DNA of 64,000 nucleotides. Origin: Mansonella perstans. Its lineage: Eukaryota; Nematoda; Chromadorea; Rhabditida; Onchocercidae. The notes under the pieces are model-generated. The model had not been told where the DNA came from. It did not search any database and saw only the letters and a program-made list of their open reading frames with translations. Where the stretch lies: the NCBI GenBank assembly GCA_037074765.1, contig JBAMDO010000205.1, positions 35,213 through 99,212 on the forward strand, in the 5' to 3' direction. The stretch's first letter is position 1; each line of letters starts with the position of its first letter. Position numbers and translations under genes: made by a program. Shown in pieces: positions 1-10,876 of this stretch.

Positions 1-1077
1 TAATTATATGAAATTAAAATTGGAAATAAGATCTTTGTTCGCTTTTGAAAAGCCAATAACCAGTAGTGCATGTTGAGGAACAACGCTGAAATTATTAGCT
101 TGTTGCTGAGAATGTCAGAAAGGATTTTCGTTCCACTTTTGCGGTTTAAGTACAGAGCATTTGAACAGGGATTAACAGAAAACGGAACCGATTTTAATAT
201 GAATCATTCTTACAAATACATTACTTCATCATGCTGACCTTGACAGCTGAATTATTGGCAAATGCTTCAATTGGCAGTATCAACTATTGCTCGGTGGTGG
301 AAGACCATCCCATAATCAAGCAAGAAATCATCTTTCACGTCGTACTTCAGATGTTGTGATGCACTTCTAACACATTAAACCAGCACTGATAAACCAGATT
401 ATGGCACTTAGTTAATATTCAAGAAAATGGAACCATTTGTCTGACGTATATTCCATTTTTCCGCACCCTATATAACAGATTCCATTTCGTCTCAATTTCA
501 TTTCTAAAAGTTCATTGCTGAAATATATAAATCTGTAAACTCCCCATTCAATCCTTAAGTCAGCTTCACAACTTGTGTTGCCAAATTTCTCGATTACAAA
601 AATTAAATTTAATTGTATTAATCGAAATCATTGCAATTTGTGTTAAACATTTTGCAAATATGACGGTTAAAGTTTAATTATGATAACGTTTTGATTCGTT
701 AGAAATTTCTCATTGTTTCACATTCACTCATATGAATCAAATTCTCCTCTCCCCCTCTCCATTTTCTATTCAATCAATGACTGTTATCATTTTTTAATGA
801 AGAATGATGTATTCTGAGATGTTATACTTCATATTACGCTTCATAACATCGCCTTATCAACGAAGACAAAAAAGTTCACGTTGTACTCGTAACGACCGAT
901 AGCGAAGCATTAATAAAACATGGAGCATATTGAAATATCTTTACAGCACACCGAATCAAATATGCCCCGTAAAGCATAGTTCATGGCTTTTCTCAAGAAA
1001 ATTCATCACGTTTTTCAAATTTTTCTGTTAAAACCACTAAATCATATTTCCTTTTTCGACATTATTAGAAATATTTC

Positions 1078-1144
1078 AGCGCTGTGATGAACAAACCCAT
1101 TAACAAACAATGGGTCAAACAATGGGTTTGTTCATCACAGCGCT
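1078..1144. repeat. Perfect hairpin with 24-bp arms
   Basis: Positions 1078-1101 are the exact reverse complement of 1121-1144, with a 19-base spacer at 1102-1120. The arms begin and end with AGCGCT. Inside the spacer, a third partial copy of the arm (CAATGGGT) repeats. No target duplication or transposase is visible, so the origin is unknown. Confidence 0.9.
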
Positions 1145-1179
1145 TTCAGTCAACGCTTTCAGTCAAAGCTTTCAGTCAA
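1141..1179. repeat. Three tandem copies of a 13-bp unit
   Basis: CGCTTTCAGTCAA occurs at 1141-1153 and 1154-1166, and once more with one change at 1167-1179. The array starts inside the right arm of the hairpin, so the two structures share bases. Confidence 0.85.
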
Positions 1180-2042
1180 CAACCTTTGAACACGAAATTC
1201 AACGCTTTTAGAACCTCTACACGTTGTTATTCTTACATAAATGCAAGTTTGATATTTACAGTAACAACTATGAATTTCTCTTTTTCTCTCACTATTAGTT
1301 CCAAAGTGATTAAAATTTTCTAATTATGTTTTTTTATCAAAGACATAGAGAAGGCAATCATTACAAAACGAGGCCAATACGAGAAATGGTTATTTTTACC
1401 TTGACGATTTTTAAAATTTGTCTTCTAGAAAGTGATACTTTGGTTTACATTTTCTGGTGTCTATGAGACTGTTTATATTTACAGCAATTCACAACGTTTG
1501 TTAAAGTGGTGATGGGTTACAGTTACTTTTATTAATCAATGAGACTGCTCAAATAAAAGTTGATATTGGAAGAATGCTTTAAAATCGAAGGATGCAAACC
1601 TACCAAACCTATAGCACACTTGAAAAAAGCTTCCTTCATAATAATGCAGCATTGCTACTACTAAAGAAATCAGTGAAAGTTTGTAGACACTAAGTATTTT
1701 GATTTTGCTAACTAAGCGGTTATCACACACTTATAAAGGCCTACATTCAATTACTAGATTCATCTCGTAGATTTATGTAAAGTTTCCATTTCTGTGTTAA
1801 AAACTTTGTTTTTTAATTTGTGGATTAAATTCAAATATTTCGGCGGAAAAAAGTTGCATTGCTTCTTTTGTAATTTTAATTTTTCGAGATTCGTCATTAA
1901 TTATCTCTAATCATATTAAAATACTAGAACTTGTTTTAACCTTTCAAAGCAGTTCAGAACAAGAAAGAAGGAATAATTAAATGCTATTTTTGTTGCAATT
2001 TCCTATAGAGATTTTGTTTCCTTAATTTTTTTTCGCTACTTC

Positions 2043-2307
2043 AGCAAATGCATCCCAGTCGGTAATTTTATGATTATAGCCCACGTTCCAGGCTTTCTTG
2101 ACTGAAAATCTCCTGTTTCCTTACGTCTTTTTCTCCACTCATATAAAGCTATCTTGCCAATTTTAAACCTTTTGGCAACATCTGCTATGCTTTCTCCTTC
2201 ATCTAAAACTTCCTTTACTTTTTTTAAGTCATAACTTTTTCTTATATCATAACTGCTGGCATCTTTATCTTCACTACTATAAGTCCTTATCTTACCTCTC
2301 TTGGACT
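2043..2307 (-). pseudogene. Relic of a bacterial-type IS630 transposase N-terminus
   Basis: The minus strand encodes a helix-turn-helix stretch including LKKVKEVLDEGESIADVAKR and LYEWRKRRKETGDFQSRKPG. This is the typical N-terminal DNA-binding head of IS630-family transposases. After KPG the homologous frame shifts and continues as GYNHKITDWDAFAEVAKKN before a stop, so the copy is frameshifted as well as truncated. No DDE catalytic domain follows. The sequence resembles IS630 elements common in Wolbachia, which points to an old bacterial-to-nematode transfer. That source is my inference from remembered family features and is not a database result. A eukaryotic Tc1/mariner HTH is the alternative. 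Confidence 0.6.
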
Positions 2308-2315
2308 ATTATGGG

Positions 2316-2381
2316 AAGGGCTATATATTATATATAATTATATATAATTTTATTATATAATTATATAGTTGTATATAATCA
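2316..2381. repeat. AT-rich imperfect palindrome
   Basis: Runs of TATATAATTATATA in both orientations lie next to the IS630-like relic. It could fold into a hairpin or simply be low-complexity sequence. Confidence 0.5.
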
Positions 2382-2815
2382 GTCAGTTCTTTTTATTTGA
2401 TTTTCTCTAACTTTTTCATCTCGACAATCATTTGTTGTATTTGCTTTGCTTTGGAAATTGAATTCTAAGCTTTGAATTAATTAACTATTTGATCATTGAC
2501 CATGTTACGCCATACTAGATTAGTTAAATATCTTATAATTTATCTTCTTGTATGACAATTCTCCGCTTGAGCACTTGCAGCAATTTCTCACTGCATTGGC
2601 TTACTTTGATTTGAACGACCAAGCTTTTTTTCGAAAATTGGCGGAAAGTGATTTTGATCATTTCATTGCGAATCGATATAAAAGAGGCAAAAAGGCCAGT
2701 GATCAAGCAAACTATTATTTTGTCTTGTATAGCACCTCCTTTTTTAAAGTCTTACTTTCTAAAGTTATTGTGCATACGTGAAATTATTTTAGGCAACATA
2801 AGGCATTTCTCGGTT

Positions 2816-4904
2816 ATGTCAATAATTCCACTGCATCAGTCATTTCCAGTGTTTTTCTTCATCATAAGTGCTGTTTGGGCAGTTGACAATTCTCGTTTTG
2901 ATAAAAGAATAGTGCTTTTAGATGGCGCAAATGACAAGAACGCACTTGAAATCTCAGACGGTAGTTTTAAATCCATGTTTCCCAGTTTCCATAAGGTTAA
3001 GCAACGGATTGTTCAGAAATGAAATAGAGTTTGTAAGTGTTAACTGTCATACAAAAATCATTTTTTATTTAATAACCGAGAGGAATAAAAATTTTCTCAG
3101 CAATCGAATAAGTGTTTTAGCAGTCAGTTCTTAAATCGATTTTTATTTAGGCAAAACAATGAAACGAGTGCATCGAGATATGGGAGCACTGACTGGACCA
3201 TTGGTCAGTGCTGTTGTAACTGGCATAATTGGTAAATTGTTATGACTTTCCTTAAATTTCTTTTACTTGAAAATGAATGCCAAACAACGTCATTCCAGAA
3301 CGAGAAGTGAAATAAATTGACGGGAAGATTGGAGTTTTCACAAATTTTGGAAAGAGTTTGAAGTTACTTACTCAAAGGTAAGCTTAGGACATGAGAAGAG
3401 ACACGTACGCGTTGAGAAGGACGCTGAGCCAGCAATTCAGGCTATTTTGCATGGCATCATTGCTTGTTATCAATTTTCATAGTGGTTGCTATAAATGAAA
3501 ATATCTGCAAAGTGTAATGTACACGGGAAGAAAGGTAATCCGAATTGTCTTCCCATAATGGGAGAAATTTCCCTAAATTACATTTCAAAGCGGTGCGATC
3601 TCTTCTCATAAGTAATTCAGAAAAGGTTTCTGGCTTGTAATTTGAAGAAGTCCTAACTGTTATACCCCCTTATTGTGAAATGAAGATGAACACCTTGAGC
3701 TTCCGCAATTCGAAAATTTTGATGTTCTGCCATCCAAAGACGTTTTCGGATTTAAAAGCAAATTGTAAATTTTATGAGTATTGCGTATCTTTCACTTTAT
3801 TATGCTCAGATTATTTTATTTTTCTTCAAGTTCCGAGAAACAGCTGTGATTTTTACTCAGAAAAAAGACTGATTTGAGGAATGACAACTGAAGCAATTTT
3901 GGATTCAACGATTGATCGTTCATGTCCTTCGAATGGTGGTTGCAAGTGGTTCGGGACAGCTCCATTTTGTATTGGACACTGTCAAACAGGATATGACTAT
4001 ATACGGAGCAGCAACGGACGCTGCGATAGCAAGTTGTTTGCTAGGACATGTAAACCGGATCCAAGTTTCGGCGTGCCCTGTAGCACCGCTTTCGGTGGAA
4101 TTTTTGAAAAACATTTTTGTTGTAAGTAAGTTTGCCTTTGTTTGAAATTTCAAATAACTTCAAAATCTAGTGCTTAGTAAATATTGGCAATGTGCTTCAT
4201 TTGATTTTTCAAAATTCTCGCTAATTACTTATTGATTATTGTATTTTATCACATACTAAAACACCAAAATAATCAAATATTAACTTGCTACCAGTTTGTT
4301 TATTATTGTTTGAATTTGCAAATCCAATCTTCCAACTTCAGGAGTGATCCATCTGAATGCACGTGGAGTGGTCGCTGGATGAGTGCATATACTGCACGTA
4401 ATATTTACTGTCGATACGATAATCATGGTCATTGTGGTCATCTTAAATGTTCTATAAATCATTTCAGTTATAAAGTAATTCTCTTGTTATGTTTCAAGCG
4501 ACTACCTTTTTTTCCTTTCTGTTTTCTCGATTTCTTTTTCTTATTTTTCGATTTTCTTGTAGTATTCCTTTTTCATTTTTTTCAATCAAAATTTTTCGAT
4601 TCTCGAAAAAAATTTCGAGGTTCTTAATTTATTTATTGAATGGAAAAAAATTTCCGTTCTTGATTTATTTATTGAATAAACGTTGTTTCCGTTCGTACTA
4701 TATGTTTTTTTTCGCTTTATGCGTTCAGAGAGATTAAAATTCTGTCAGGCATCATTTCAGGCTGAAAACTCAACTGAAATAAATGGCGATCATTGCGATC
4801 AGATTTCACTGTTTGGTCTGAAGGGTAACGCAACATGCGGTTATATTGCATGGTTTCGTAGAGGATCTAACGAAAAAATTGATAGCTGGTACAAAACCAA
4901 ATGA
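2816..4904 (+). CDS. Secreted cysteine-rich nematode protein (WFGTAPFC type), five exons
   Basis: Proposed exons are 2816-2960, 3151-3231, 3879-4125, 4342-4474 and 4761-4904, giving 249 aa in one consistent phase. The start at 2816 gives a hydrophobic signal peptide (FPVFFFIISAVWA) with likely cleavage near residue 22. Exon 3 carries the cysteine pattern CPSNGGCKWFGTAPFC...GHC...NGRC and ends with CC. Exon 4 continues with SDPSECTWSGRWMSAYTA and ends with more cysteines. Exon 5 has two Cys and ends WYKTK. I recognise the WFGTAPFC/CTWSGRW module as recurring in nematode secreted proteins, but I know no function. Exons 3-5 are well supported by composition and splice sites. Exons 1-2 are less certain because they rely on a weaker donor at 2961 and a TTTGAG acceptor before 3879. 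Confidence 0.65.
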
Positions 4905-4920
4905 AATATATCATATTGTT

Positions 4921-4926
4921 AATAAA
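4921..4926 (+). terminator. AATAAA polyadenylation signal
   Basis: AATAAA lies 17 bases after the stop codon of the cysteine-rich gene, the usual spacing for a compact nematode 3' UTR. Confidence 0.6.
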
Positions 4927-5619
4927 TGTATATCTGTATCGTATGCCTATTTTATGCAGTGCATGATAAATTTATTTGGTACATTCATCCTACAATATGC
5001 TAACGAGTACCTTGCATACCACTTTCACTGTTATCATCTGTTATCGTTGAAATGATTGATATGGTGAGGGATAATACGTTGCTTAAAAATCAGTAAAGAT
5101 ATGAATAACTTTCATATTAACTTTCATATTTCATATTTGTAATCTTTGTAGCTCAAATAAACTACAAGCCTCAGCGAATGTTTTTTTGTGTTTATAACAT
5201 TATTTCATTTATTTTGTCAGCTTCTAAATTGTTAACAGTTAAATTTAATTGCAAATTTACTTTGCTTTGGACGTCGTTCTGACTTTCTATACAAACTATT
5301 AATCCGTGATATAACCTTCGAAAAACTAATGATAATTAATGATAAACCGTTGAAAGAAAAAAGAACGTAAGCAGACCAGCACTTGTTATATGTAAAAGCC
5401 GAAGACAGGAAAAAAGCTAAGCAGTGCTATTACTTCAATAATGACTAAATCTCCGAATAATTTTAACTTTTTTGGCAAGGATGAATGTGATCGAGAATTA
5501 TGCTGGTACGTCATTAAAAAAAAGCACGGAGAGTTGAAACATATAATCTTTATTTGCGGACATGAAATTTCATTACTTGCCAATGCATTACAATGAAGTG
5601 CTGGCATGGATGCGATAAA
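4927..5619. other. Intergenic, no gene recognised
   Basis: The only long frame here (minus strand, 5386-5655) runs into the inverted-repeat arm and has no recognisable domain. I treat it as chance. Confidence 0.5.
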
Positions 5620-5764
5620 ATGATATATACAATTTTTGACGCTCTGCGGCACCAATCAAAATCGCACATCCTTTCGGACGACGGCAAGAAATTGTCCTAA
5701 AACAATTCGCCGACATCCAGTTTTACCAAATCTTTCCTGATGAACTCTTTCAAAAGATACTTTC

Positions 5765-6366
5765 TGTCGCGAAAGTCGCGAAAATTAAAATAAAACTTTA
5801 TACAAATTTATAAGGAATGTTTTCCGTGATCTCAATTTTGAATAACTTATTTGTATGATTTATATTCCTGAGAATTCTTTTCCATATTTTTCTGGTATTA
5901 TCGATGATTTACATTCCTTAGAACTCTTTTGGCATTACCGAAACTCGTGTCTTCCCTTAACTATTTCTTATAACATTATGACCCATTGTATTAAACCATT
6001 AATTAACTTATATCAAATGATTTATGGCCCTTGTACTAACAGATCCACCCCTTCTTCTCCCCTATATAAACTGTTACTCTAATCGCAATCTTCATTCCAA
6101 GTTAGATTCCGTTCATCATTCAGTTCTTCAATCAGTTATTCCGTTCTACGTTCTACATTCTACGTTCATTCCACATTCCACATTCAGTTAAACATTAACT
6201 GCTTTCATCGTTGGCGTTACTTCTTTTTCAGTTCACTTCGTGTTTAAACAAAGGGTTTAAGTTCGAGGAGTCCTCACAACTCAAATTCAATCCAACGCAC
6301 TATTATCAGTGCGATACAAATTTCCTAGATACAAAAGGTTGCGCTACAACAATTTTTTTCCCGACA
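5765..6366 (+). mobile_element. BEL/Pao LTR (left-arm copy)
   Basis: It begins TGTCGCGAAAGTCGCG and ends CCGACA, so the ends form a short inverted repeat TGTCG...CGACA. A TATATAAACTG box lies at about 6062. Downstream, GGGTTTAAGTTCGAGGAG is what remains of an SL1-like sequence after an 8-base deletion relative to the right-arm LTR. It is followed by a primer-binding site at 6373. Confidence 0.8.
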
Positions 6367-6372
6367 AATTTT

Positions 6373-6390
6373 TGGTGCCACGAGCCGGGA
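6373..6390 (+). other. Primer-binding site of the LTR element
   Basis: TGGTGCCACGAGCCGGGA starts six bases after the LTR end. TGGTGCC matches the complement of a tRNA 3' end (...GGCACCA). I cannot name the tRNA from memory with confidence. Confidence 0.7.
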
Positions 6391-6399
6391 ACGGACGGA

Positions 6400-7730
6400 A
6401 TGTCTACTTCAATCAGTCAATCAGCGCAAGCAACAATCGGCAGGATAACCGAACTTCTGGAAGAAATCAACAAACTTGATTTAACACAACCAGCCGCCGG
6501 AGGAACAAAACAAACAATACGAAACCAAGAAACGTATTGTTAAAAACAAAGCTAAACAACTGGAAATGTACGCCGGTAACTTGGAGACAATCAATGAAAA
6601 ATGGCTGGATCTCATACAACAAATGACGATAGCAACAAAGAGAAAGGAAGAAGAAGAAAAGTATGAGATGTTCAACGACAAACAGGGAATTCTACACATG
6701 ATTAATAATAGTAAGGAAGCTATTATTATTCTCAATTCATATTATAATGATTTTAAACTAGCAATTCGACAAGAAAAGTCATCGGCTACGAAGGAAAGGG
6801 AAATGGTCAATCCCTCACCCGTTTGTCATTCAACAATAAACTTACCCAAGTTACCACTACCAACTTTCAGTGAAGATATCAAGCTATGGAGAGAATTCTG
6901 GAATAGCTTCAACACAGCTATTCACCTTCAGGAAATTCCAGACATCCAAAAACTCAACTATTTGATATCATGCTTAAAAGGAGAAGCATTGGAAGCTATA
7001 AGAGGATTCGATGTAGCTCCAGAGAATTACGAATTAATAAGACAGGTTTTAATCGACAAATATGGTAACCCTGCAATAATCAAGAAATCACTATATAAGG
7101 AATTCAATTCCATTCAACGGAACGACAAGGAATGGAAAACAAGAGTCGAAGCAATGGAAAAAACTCTTCGACAGTTGGAAGCAATGGGCGACAATCTGGA
7201 ACATCCCAGTATTGAAACAACAATCGAAAGTAAACTACCACCATGGATTTTGGAAAAAGTCTACCAGATGAAGGAAGAAAAAGAATCCTGGTCAGTAAGT
7301 AGTTTACGAGAATTTCTAATGGCATTAGTCCACAGAAGCGAAGAAGCAAACAGGAATCAAAAACCCCAACAGGAACCAATTCCAAAAAGAGTGGTTCATT
7401 CTCAAAGGGAAAGAGGAACCTCCGCCCTATTCATAACAAAACAATCAAATGAGGTAAAAAACCCTCAATCAGGCAATAAGTCAAAGGTCAACAAGGAAAA
7501 AAGACCTTGTATATTTTGCAACAAAAACCATTGGGATAACGAATGCCCAAAGTACTCTACGGCCAAACAACGATACGAACGCCTGAAGGAGCGAGCTCAA
7601 GGCGTGCACTAACTGCTTCCGTACGAAGCATGCAACAATTGACTGCAATCAAGGGAAACGAATATGTTTCCACTGCAAAGGCCAACACAAGACGGCATTA
7701 TGCTACAAGAAATATTGCTCGACCAATATT
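6400..7730 (+). pseudogene. BEL/Pao gag, frameshifted (left-arm copy)
   Basis: Gag opens at the ATG at 6400. The frame shifts near 6510-6540 and continues as a 348-codon frame at 6566-7612. That frame has a coiled, lysine/glutamate-rich N-terminus, then LPKLPLPTFSEDIKLWREFW, the DUF1759 signature of Pao-type gag. It also contains YLISCLKGEALEAI, and a zinc knuckle CIFCNKNHWDNEC (CX2CX3HX4C). A second knuckle, CFHCKGQHKTALC, follows in another frame at about 7650-7710, so the frame breaks again near 7600. The same breaks occur in the right-arm copy, so they predate the duplication. Confidence 0.8.
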
Positions 7731-7850
7731 AGATTATTTAACGGATAAACTACAAATTATTAATCCAACTTCTTACGATATGAATTCCATCACACGAAAC
7801 AATTAGACGAGTCGGATGGATATTGGAGACGACCAGACATCATGAATGAC
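7731..7850 (+). pseudogene. Remnant of protease-to-RT junction of the left element
   Basis: After the arm ends, the plus strand reads YLTDKLQIINPTSYD and then, in a shifted frame, WRRPDIMND. These match the end of the protease and start of the polymerase region in the element at 53.9-60.0 kb (YLTNELQVVDIHTKG, then KKPDILIG). The reverse transcriptase itself is absent, so most of pol is deleted here. Confidence 0.55.
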
Positions 7851-8315
7851 TGAATAGAATGACTGACTGTTGAACTGAACAAAATGATGAACTGAACAGG
7901 AATGATGAACTGAACAGAATGATTGACTGAACAGAATGATGACTGTTGAACTGAACAGGAATGATGACTGAATAGATGAATGTTGGACTGAATGAAGAAT
8001 ATGGGATATGGAACAGTTTATATAGTCGAGAAGAAGAGGTGGATCTGGTCATTTAAGGGCCATAAATCATTTTATATAAGCTGATTAATGGCTTAATATG
8101 ACAGATCATAATGTGATAGGATGAAAATAGTTAGGGGAAGACACGAGATCTGGCGATGAACAATAATAGATAATAGCATAAAAGTATAAGATTAATTCTA
8201 ATGGATATAATTATACAATTGAAGTATGGGAAAAAATTCAAAAAATGAAATCACGGAAAATATTCCTTATGAATTTATATAAAATTTTATTTTAAGTTTC
8301 GCGACTTTCGCGACA
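7851..8315 (-). mobile_element. Truncated LTR, minus orientation, between the two arms
   Basis: Read on the minus strand it starts TGTCGCGAAAGTCGCG at 8315. It keeps the U3 and TATA region (TATATAAACTG near 8021) but lacks the SL1 and U5 end. The distal part, about 7855-7990, is a run of degenerate repeats around CTGAACAGAATGAT. It is probably the 3' LTR of the minus-strand element whose gag lies at 9-10.2 kb. Confidence 0.6.
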
Positions 8316-8707
8316 TTGCGGAGAGAGGGGGGTTGATGTGTTTGAAGAGTGGATAACTGGATTATAGGATAAAGGAATATAACGATTACATGGATTTTTA
8401 TCGTTATGTCCAGTTAGGGGAGCTTTTGATACATAGAGGATGAAAAATAAAGTTAATTAATTTGAATTTCAATTCTATAACAATTATTATAAATAAAATT
8501 ACAAAACTACATATACCGATAGCAATAAATTTCCAATGAGCTATTATATGTGTTAATTCTTCTTCTATTGTCTTCGTGGTTTTTCAAATTGTATTGTTAG
8601 CTGTTCGATTAATTCTTCTCTTTGCTGTTCTACTTCTGTCCAAAGGTTACCAAAGGAAAGAAGTTTCAATTCTTCCTTCGCATTTTCCGTTAAATGGAGA
8701 CGACTGA

Positions 8708-10233
8708 CTAACTTTTTTGTGATGAAGATGACTGTGAGCCTGGATCGAATAATACCATGACTTCTTCTTGACTCTCCGGCTTGCTTGGGTTGACTGCTTC
8801 TATTTCTTTACATATTAGCAGAACCTTCTTACCTTGATGATTGATTGGTTGATTTAATGAATTTATGATGATTGTTGAATTTCTTTCTTCTTTGCTGGAT
8901 CCAATATTGGTCGAGCAATATTTCTTGTAGCATAATGCCGTCTTGTGTTGGCCTTTGCAGTGGAAACATGTTCGTTTCCCTTGATTGCAGTCAATTGTTG
9001 CATGCTTCGTACGGAAGCAGTTAGTGCACGCCTTGAGCTCGCTCCTTCAGGCGTTCGTATCGTTGTTTGGCCGTAGAGTACTTTGGGCATTCATTATCCC
9101 AATGGTTTTTGTTGCAAAATATACAAGGTCTTTTTTCCTTGTTGACCTTTGACTTATTGCCTGATTGAGGGTTTTTTACCTCATTTGATTGTTTTGTTAT
9201 GAATAGGGCGGAGATTCCTCTTTCCCTTTGAGAATGAACCACTCTTTTTGGAATTGGTTCCTGTTGGGGTTTTTGATTCCTGTTTGCTTCTTCGCTTCTG
9301 TGGACTAATGCCATTAGAAATTCTCGTAAACTACTTACTGACCAGGATTCTTTTTCTTCCTTCATCTGGTAGACTTTTTCCAAAATCCATGGTGGTAGTT
9401 TACTTTCGATTGTTGTTTCAATACTGGGATGTTCCAGATTGTCGCCCATTGCTTCCAACTGTCGAAGAGTTTTTTCCATTGCTTCGACTCTTGTTTTCCA
9501 TTCCTTGTCGTTCCGTTGAATGGAATTGAATTCCTTATATAGTGATTTCTTGATTATTGCAGGGTTACCATATTTGTCGATTAAAACCTGTCTTATTAAT
9601 TCGTAATTCTCTGGAGCTACATCGAATCCTCTTATAGCTTCCAATGCTTCTCCTTTTAAGCATGATATCAAATAGTTGAGTTTTTGGATGTCTGGAATTT
9701 CCTGAAGGTGAATAGCTGTGTTGAAGCTATTCCAGAATTCTCTCCATAGCTTGATATCTTCACTGAAAGTTGGTAGTGGTAACTTGGGTAAGTTTATTGT
9801 TGAATGACAAACGGGTGAGGGATTGACCATTTCCCTTTCCTTCGTAGCCGATGACTTTTCTTGTCGAATTGCTAGTTTAAAATCATTATAATATGAATTG
9901 AGAATAATAATAGCTTCCTTACTATTATTAATCATGTGTAGAATTCCCTGTTTGTCGTTGAACATCTCATACTTTTCTTCTTCTTCCTTTCTCTTTGTTG
10001 CTATCGTCATTTGTTGTATGAGATCCAGCCATTTTTCATTGATTGTCTCCAAGTTACCGGCGTACATTTCCAGTTGTTTAGCTTTGTTTTTAACAATACG
10101 TTTCTTGGTTTCGTATTGTTTGTTTTGTTCCTCCGGCGGCTGGTTGTGTTAAATCAAGTTTGTTGATTTCTTCCAGAAGTTCGGTTATCCTGCCGATTGT
10201 TGCTTGCGCTGATTGACTGATTGAAGTAGACAT
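8708..10233 (-). pseudogene. BEL/Pao gag-protease, broken (right-arm copy)
   Basis: The main gag frame is 9021-10067. It is the same protein as the left-arm copy except for one Thr/Ile difference, with the same DUF1759 and zinc-knuckle features and the same upstream frame break after the ATG at 10233. Beyond the arm end the minus strand reads into a retropepsin-like start: KKVLLICKEIEAVNPSKP, then VLFDPGSQSS, stopping at 8708. The active-site motif is DPG instead of DS/TG, so the protease would be dead even without the stop. Sequence from 8316 to 8707 shows no further domain. Confidence 0.75.
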
Positions 10234-10242
10234 TCCGTCCGT

Positions 10243-10260
10243 TCCCGGCTCGTGGCACCA
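10243..10260 (-). other. Primer-binding site of the right-arm element
   Basis: On the minus strand TGGTGCCACGAGCCGGGA lies six bases inside the LTR end, identical to the left-arm copy. Confidence 0.7.
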
Positions 10261-10266
10261 AAAATT

Positions 10267-10876
10267 TGTCGGGAAAAAAATTGTTGTAGCGCAACCTTTT
10301 GTATCTAGGAAATTTGTATCGCACTGATAATAGTGCGTTGGATTGAATTTGAGTTGTGAGGACTCCTGGAACTTGGGTAATTAAACCCTTTGTTTAAACA
10401 CGAAGTGAACTGAAAAAGAAGTAACGCCAACGATGAAAGCAGTTAATGTTTAACTGAATGTGGAATGTGGAATGAACGTAGAATGTAGAACGTAGAACGG
10501 AATAACTGATTGAAGAACTGAATGATGAACGGAATCTAACTTGGAATGAAGATTGCGATTAGAGTAACAGTTTATATAGGGGAGAAGAAGGGGTGGATCT
10601 GTTAGTACAAGGGCCATAAATCATTTGATATAAGTTAATTAATGGTTTAATACAATGGGTCATAATGTTATAAGAAATAGTTAAGGGAAGACACGAGTTT
10701 CGGTAATGCCAAAAGAGTTCTAAGGAATGTAAATCATCGATAATACCAGAAAAATATGGAAAAGAATTCTCAGGAATATAAATCATACAAATAAGTTATT
10801 CAAAATTGAGATCACGGAAAACATTCCTTATAAATTTGTATAAAGTTTTATTTTAATTTTCGCGACTTTCGCGACA
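10267..10876 (-). mobile_element. BEL/Pao LTR carrying an SL1-like sequence (right arm)
   Basis: Ends are TGTCGCG (at 10876) and CGACA (at 10267) on the minus strand. The TATA box sits near 10573. At 10366-10387 the LTR contains, in sense orientation, a 20-of-22 match to the nematode SL1 spliced leader, with the core GGTTTAATTACCCAAGTT intact. The LTR abuts SF3B3-derived sequence at 10877. Confidence 0.8.
10366..10387 (-). other. SL1-like spliced-leader sequence inside LTR
   Basis: It matches SL1 except for two bases near its 3' end. It is followed by U5-like GAGTCCTCACAACTC and not by a splice donor, so it is not an SL RNA gene. Confidence 0.8.

Larger units (their letters stand above)
1..2042. 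other. No gene recognised
   Basis: AT-rich sequence with many stops in all frames. The only open frames are short and have no recognisable domain. The 1084-1323 frame is mostly the hairpin and tandem repeat listed separately, so I do not call it a gene. Confidence 0.6.
5620..7730 (+). repeat. Left arm of a ~2.1 kb inverted duplication
   Basis: This arm is nearly identical to the reverse complement of 8901-11021. In order it holds a ~145-base SF3B3 fragment (minus sense), an LTR, a primer-binding site, and gag to the zinc-knuckle region. The two long gag frames differ at one residue of 348. The main difference I saw is an 8-base loss inside the SL1-like segment of this arm's LTR. The copies separate abruptly at 5620 and 7730. 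Confidence 0.85.

Noticed and set aside
7104..7385. 93-codon minus frame and its mirror at 9248-9529
   Set aside because: Antisense shadow of gag, repeated only because the gag itself is inverted-duplicated.
9898..10152. 84-codon frame with a hydrophobic start
   Set aside because: Antisense of the gag N-terminus; the apparent signal peptide comes from the Lys/Asn-rich coding strand.
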